A DNA stretch of 64,000 nt from Agapetus fuscipes. Taxonomy: Eukaryota; Arthropoda; Insecta; Trichoptera; Glossosomatidae. Where the stretch lies: the NCBI GenBank assembly GCA_951799405.1, contig OX637335.1, positions 21,394,342 to 21,458,341 of the forward strand. Reading direction: 5' to 3'. The notes under the pieces were generated by a model. The model worked only from the letters and a program-made list of their open reading frames with translations. It was not told the origin of the DNA and searched no databases. This document shows, in pieces, positions 61,733 through 64,000 of this stretch. Numbering within the stretch: position 1 is the first letter of the stretch; every line of letters starts with the position of its first letter. Position numbers and translations under genes: made by a program.

Positions 61733-61837
61733 ATACATGAAAAATTACATTTTTGAAATCAATAAATAATAATTATATACATGGACATAAAAAAAAAACT
61801 AAAACATAAAACCAATTTCACTTTTATAAACCCTAGC

Positions 61838-61935
61838 CGCCAACATTACAGATCAACCGTCATTTCTTTCTATCCATTCCTTACATACTTCTTTCATTTC
61901 CTCCAGAGTCATAACCTTCTTCATACAAGCTCTTG
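61838..61935 (-). pseudogene. LINE reverse transcriptase C-terminus, inverted partner
   Basis: 'tagccgccaacattacagat', 'catacttctttcatttcctc' and 'cataaccttcttcatacaag' are the reverse complement of 62378-62478 with few changes. Confidence 0.6.
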
Positions 61936-62264
61936 TTTAATTATGACTCTGGATATTCCATTCATTCGCAACACAAAGGATAACCCTTTGTAAGTTAAAA
62001 CACAAGCTCTGATTAGGCAGAAAGTAATAAACAACAATTTGCATGCGTTTCTGCGCGCAGAGTTGCATCAACTATAATTGTTGCATTCTGGGATGGCTGC
62101 AGATTTGATTTCCCTTCTCAGCTGCGTGTTATGCAGGCTCCCTGCAGGCTGTTGCGGCAGGACCCTCCCAGGTCATTGCATTCACATGGAGATTCGGGTC
62201 CGTCTGAATTGCTGGAGGAGATTCCTGTATAATAAACACTAATTTCGGGAGCGTAAACTGCCCC

Positions 62265-62480
62265 CAAAGTGCTAAGGAAAATCCTGGGACTTGTGAATGA
62301 TGGCGAAACCGGGAGAATAAGATACAACGAAGAGCTGCATAATATCTATGATGAATACCGAGTCATAATAAAAGGAGAGCTTGTATGAAGAAGGTTATCA
62401 CTCTGGATGAAATGAAAGAAGTATGCGAGGACAGAAAGAAATGGCGGTTGATCTGTAATGTTGGCGGCTAGGGCTAGGGT
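62265..62480 (+). pseudogene. LINE reverse transcriptase C-terminal remnant
   Basis: 'VLRKILGLVNDGETGRIRYN' and 'EELHNIYDEYRV' (62268-62363) are typical of LINE reverse-transcriptase ends (R.I.G.V.D......RYN.EL). It is followed by MKEVCEDRKKWRLICNVGG in the shared C-terminal block. Frames differ between the two parts. It explains the short fragments at 9641, 33890 and 61838. Confidence 0.65.
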
Positions 62481-62607
62481 TTTTCTAATTTATTTAAATT
62501 TATGATTAGAATTTTATATTTTGTACTTGTTTTTAATGTTTATGCAGCATGGTATTATTTGTTTATTTCAAAAATGTAATTTGCTGTGTATGTTTCATGT
62601 CTCGAAT

Positions 62608-62846
62608 AGGTTGGTATGCGGCTGACCAACCATGCTGTAAAGATGGTTCACTTTGCCGATGTCACCCCTGTTTCAGGGAAGGACTGCATGAGTTGCAGGG
62701 TGTATGCCCATTTGAGATTTGGATTTTTATGTTGTAGGTTCACATGCGGCATGTGCAAGTGCGAGCTTGTACGTGTCTGCTTGTGAGAATGTATATAGTG
62801 TTTCCCCAATTTAACATATCTTTGCAACTTAGATTAGATTAGATGC
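62608..62846 (+). mobile_element. SINE-A, full-length copy
   Basis: 'gaataggttggtatgcggct', 'catgctgtaaagatggttca', 'cacatgcggcatgtgcaagt' and tail 'aacttagattagattaga'. It joins directly to the LINE remnant that follows. Confidence 0.75.
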
Positions 62847-62854
62847 TCCCAGGC

Positions 62855-63125
62855 TCTCTGTACATGCTAAATTAAACAGGCTAAGATGGGCCGGACATGT
62901 GCAGAGAATGCCGTCTTCTAGAGTACTAAAACTGATCCTTCAGGGACATCCGGGTGGGAAAAGAAGAGTAAGCAGACCTAGACTGAGATGGGAGGATGAG
63001 GTGAGGAAGGACGCAAACCAACTACTGCAGGTGACAGACTAGGAAGCCGCAGTGGTAGACAGGAGGAGTTGGAGGCGAAGGCTGATGGAGGCCAAGGGGA
63101 GATATTATAAACTGTTGGACCATCG
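62855..63125 (+). pseudogene. LINE reverse transcriptase C-terminal remnant
   Basis: The reading LNRLRWAGHVQRMPSSRVLK, then GGKRRVSRPRLRWEDEVRKD and DRRSWRRRLMEAKGRYYKLL is the usual end of a LINE reverse transcriptase (RW.GHV.RM, GRPR.RW.D.V, DR..WR). One in-frame stop separates two parts. It is followed by a GAAGAAGAAG tail. Different from the 11.8-kb and 37.5-kb types. Confidence 0.8.
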
Positions 63126-63129
63126 AAGA

Positions 63130-64000
63130 AGAAGTACAAACTACCCACAAAGCATAGATATTTATATTTGTAAGGGTTTTCTGTTTCACACTGTGAAAGT
63201 CTATAATATTTGTAGAAATTAAATTTAAAAAACACAGATTTAATTCACTTTTTTTCGATTTTTTATTTTTTTGGCAATTGAATGAAATCTGATTTTGCTG
63301 AATTGTGAGATTAGATGACTTTTTTTATTGCGAACCGACCTGCAGCTAAAAAGGCAGTGACATATTGACCATAATCGGAAGTACATCTCTAATATTTTAT
63401 CTATAATCTAAATTGCAATGAATGCATATTTAGGATTGCTTTATTTCCCATTTGTTTAGTTTTATATATATTTTTTTCAATAAAAATAGCCAAAGCTCCC
63501 GTAGAGTACAGTACAATATATTTTTAGAATTACACAAAACACACCAGAATATCGTTATTTTTATTTAACCAGCAAAACATGGCAACCGCTTTGTGGTCGG
63601 TTTACAAATTAGATTGCAAAAAAAATAACGTGAAAAAAAATAAAATAAAAATAAATAATGTATCATATTCCCACGGACGGACGTGATAAAAAAATGTTGA
63701 AACAAAAAAAATAAAAAAATAAAACATCTCTTTCCGCTGGTAACGCCTCCTGTCTTAACCACAGCGTGTTTTGCCTTTTTTTGAGAATAATACAAAAAAA
63801 AACAATAATTTTATTTCCTTTTTGTTCTGTGAAATTTGTAAGCTAAATGTGTAGCTCTACCCCCTGTTAATAGTTTTTAATTTTAATAATGAAATTTAAT
63901 AAATAAAAATTTCAAAAAATAAACGCGAGTAATTATTTCATGTATCATTTGATTTAATTTTGATAATTGAAAAATAAGCTTATTATCACCCAAAATTTTG
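63130..64000. other. AT-rich end of window
   Basis: 'tttcacactgtgaaagtcta' and 'aaaaaacacagatttaattc' (63182-63246) are a scrap of the 7.7/47.6-kb foldback family. A SINE-A tail scrap lies at 63406-63440. A-rich runs at 63615-63725. No gene recognised. Confidence 0.35.

Overview
The window is AT-rich, intron- and repeat-dominated DNA from an animal nuclear genome. It has no bacterial-style operons. Most long open frames are random or lie inside repeats. An invertebrate, most plausibly an arthropod, fits best: R1-like, CR1/L2-like and other non-LTR retrotransposon ends, Penelope-type repeats with hammerhead-ribozyme cores, gypsy-like LTRs with 4-bp target duplications, and two tRNA-derived SINE families. 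The species cannot be named from the sequence alone.

Host genes are sparse. Two well-supported exons at 31380-31484 and 40713-40834 (+) join in phase and encode a continuous piece of an N-terminal FERM domain of the band 4.1 family, closest in pattern to EPB41L4-type proteins. The intron between them is 9.2 kb and full of transposons, and no further FERM exon is visible. A GC-richer 162-bp candidate exon lies at 53673-53834 (+), and weaker minus-strand candidates lie at 22441-22532 and 27640-27783. One intact tRNA gene, tRNA-Ser(TGA), lies at 48777-48858 (-).

Nearly everything else recognisable is repetitive. (1) SINE-A: about 260 bp, roughly 35 copies or scraps on both strands, no obvious tRNA head, ending in TTAGA-type short repeats. 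(2) SINE-B: about 330 bp, tRNA-like head, TTGCGT-type tail. (3) SINE-C: about 295 bp, another tRNA-like head. (4) Fragments of at least five types of non-LTR retrotransposon, always 3' ends. (5) Four solo LTRs, three with perfect 4-bp target duplications. (6) Several MITE or foldback families. (7) Hammerhead-like cores in at least three sequence classes. (8) Two minisatellites of related 15- and 16-bp units (13.9-14.2 kb and 52.3-53.0 kb), and a composite element made of opposed degenerate arrays, present at 23.6-24.1 kb and inverted at 32.3-32.8 kb.

Layout: 0-12 kb, repeat scraps, a 515-bp palindrome and SINE-A copies; 12-14.3 kb, R1-like tail, SINE-B and minisatellite; 15-21 kb, MITEs and SINE-B; 22-29 kb, possible minus-strand exons, opposed arrays and a dense SINE-A cluster; 31-41 kb, FERM exons around a repeat-packed intron; 41-53 kb, SINEs, a MITE, palindrome, tRNA, LTRs and the second minisatellite; 53-58 kb, candidate exon, a locally repeated unit carrying SINE insertions, and a MITE split by a solo LTR; 58-64 kb, CR1/L2-like tail, a clean hammerhead motif, a TIR element and LINE ends. 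The most informative observations are the hammerhead cores, the internal 'empty site' that defines SINE-A, the MITE-LTR nesting, and the FERM exon pair.
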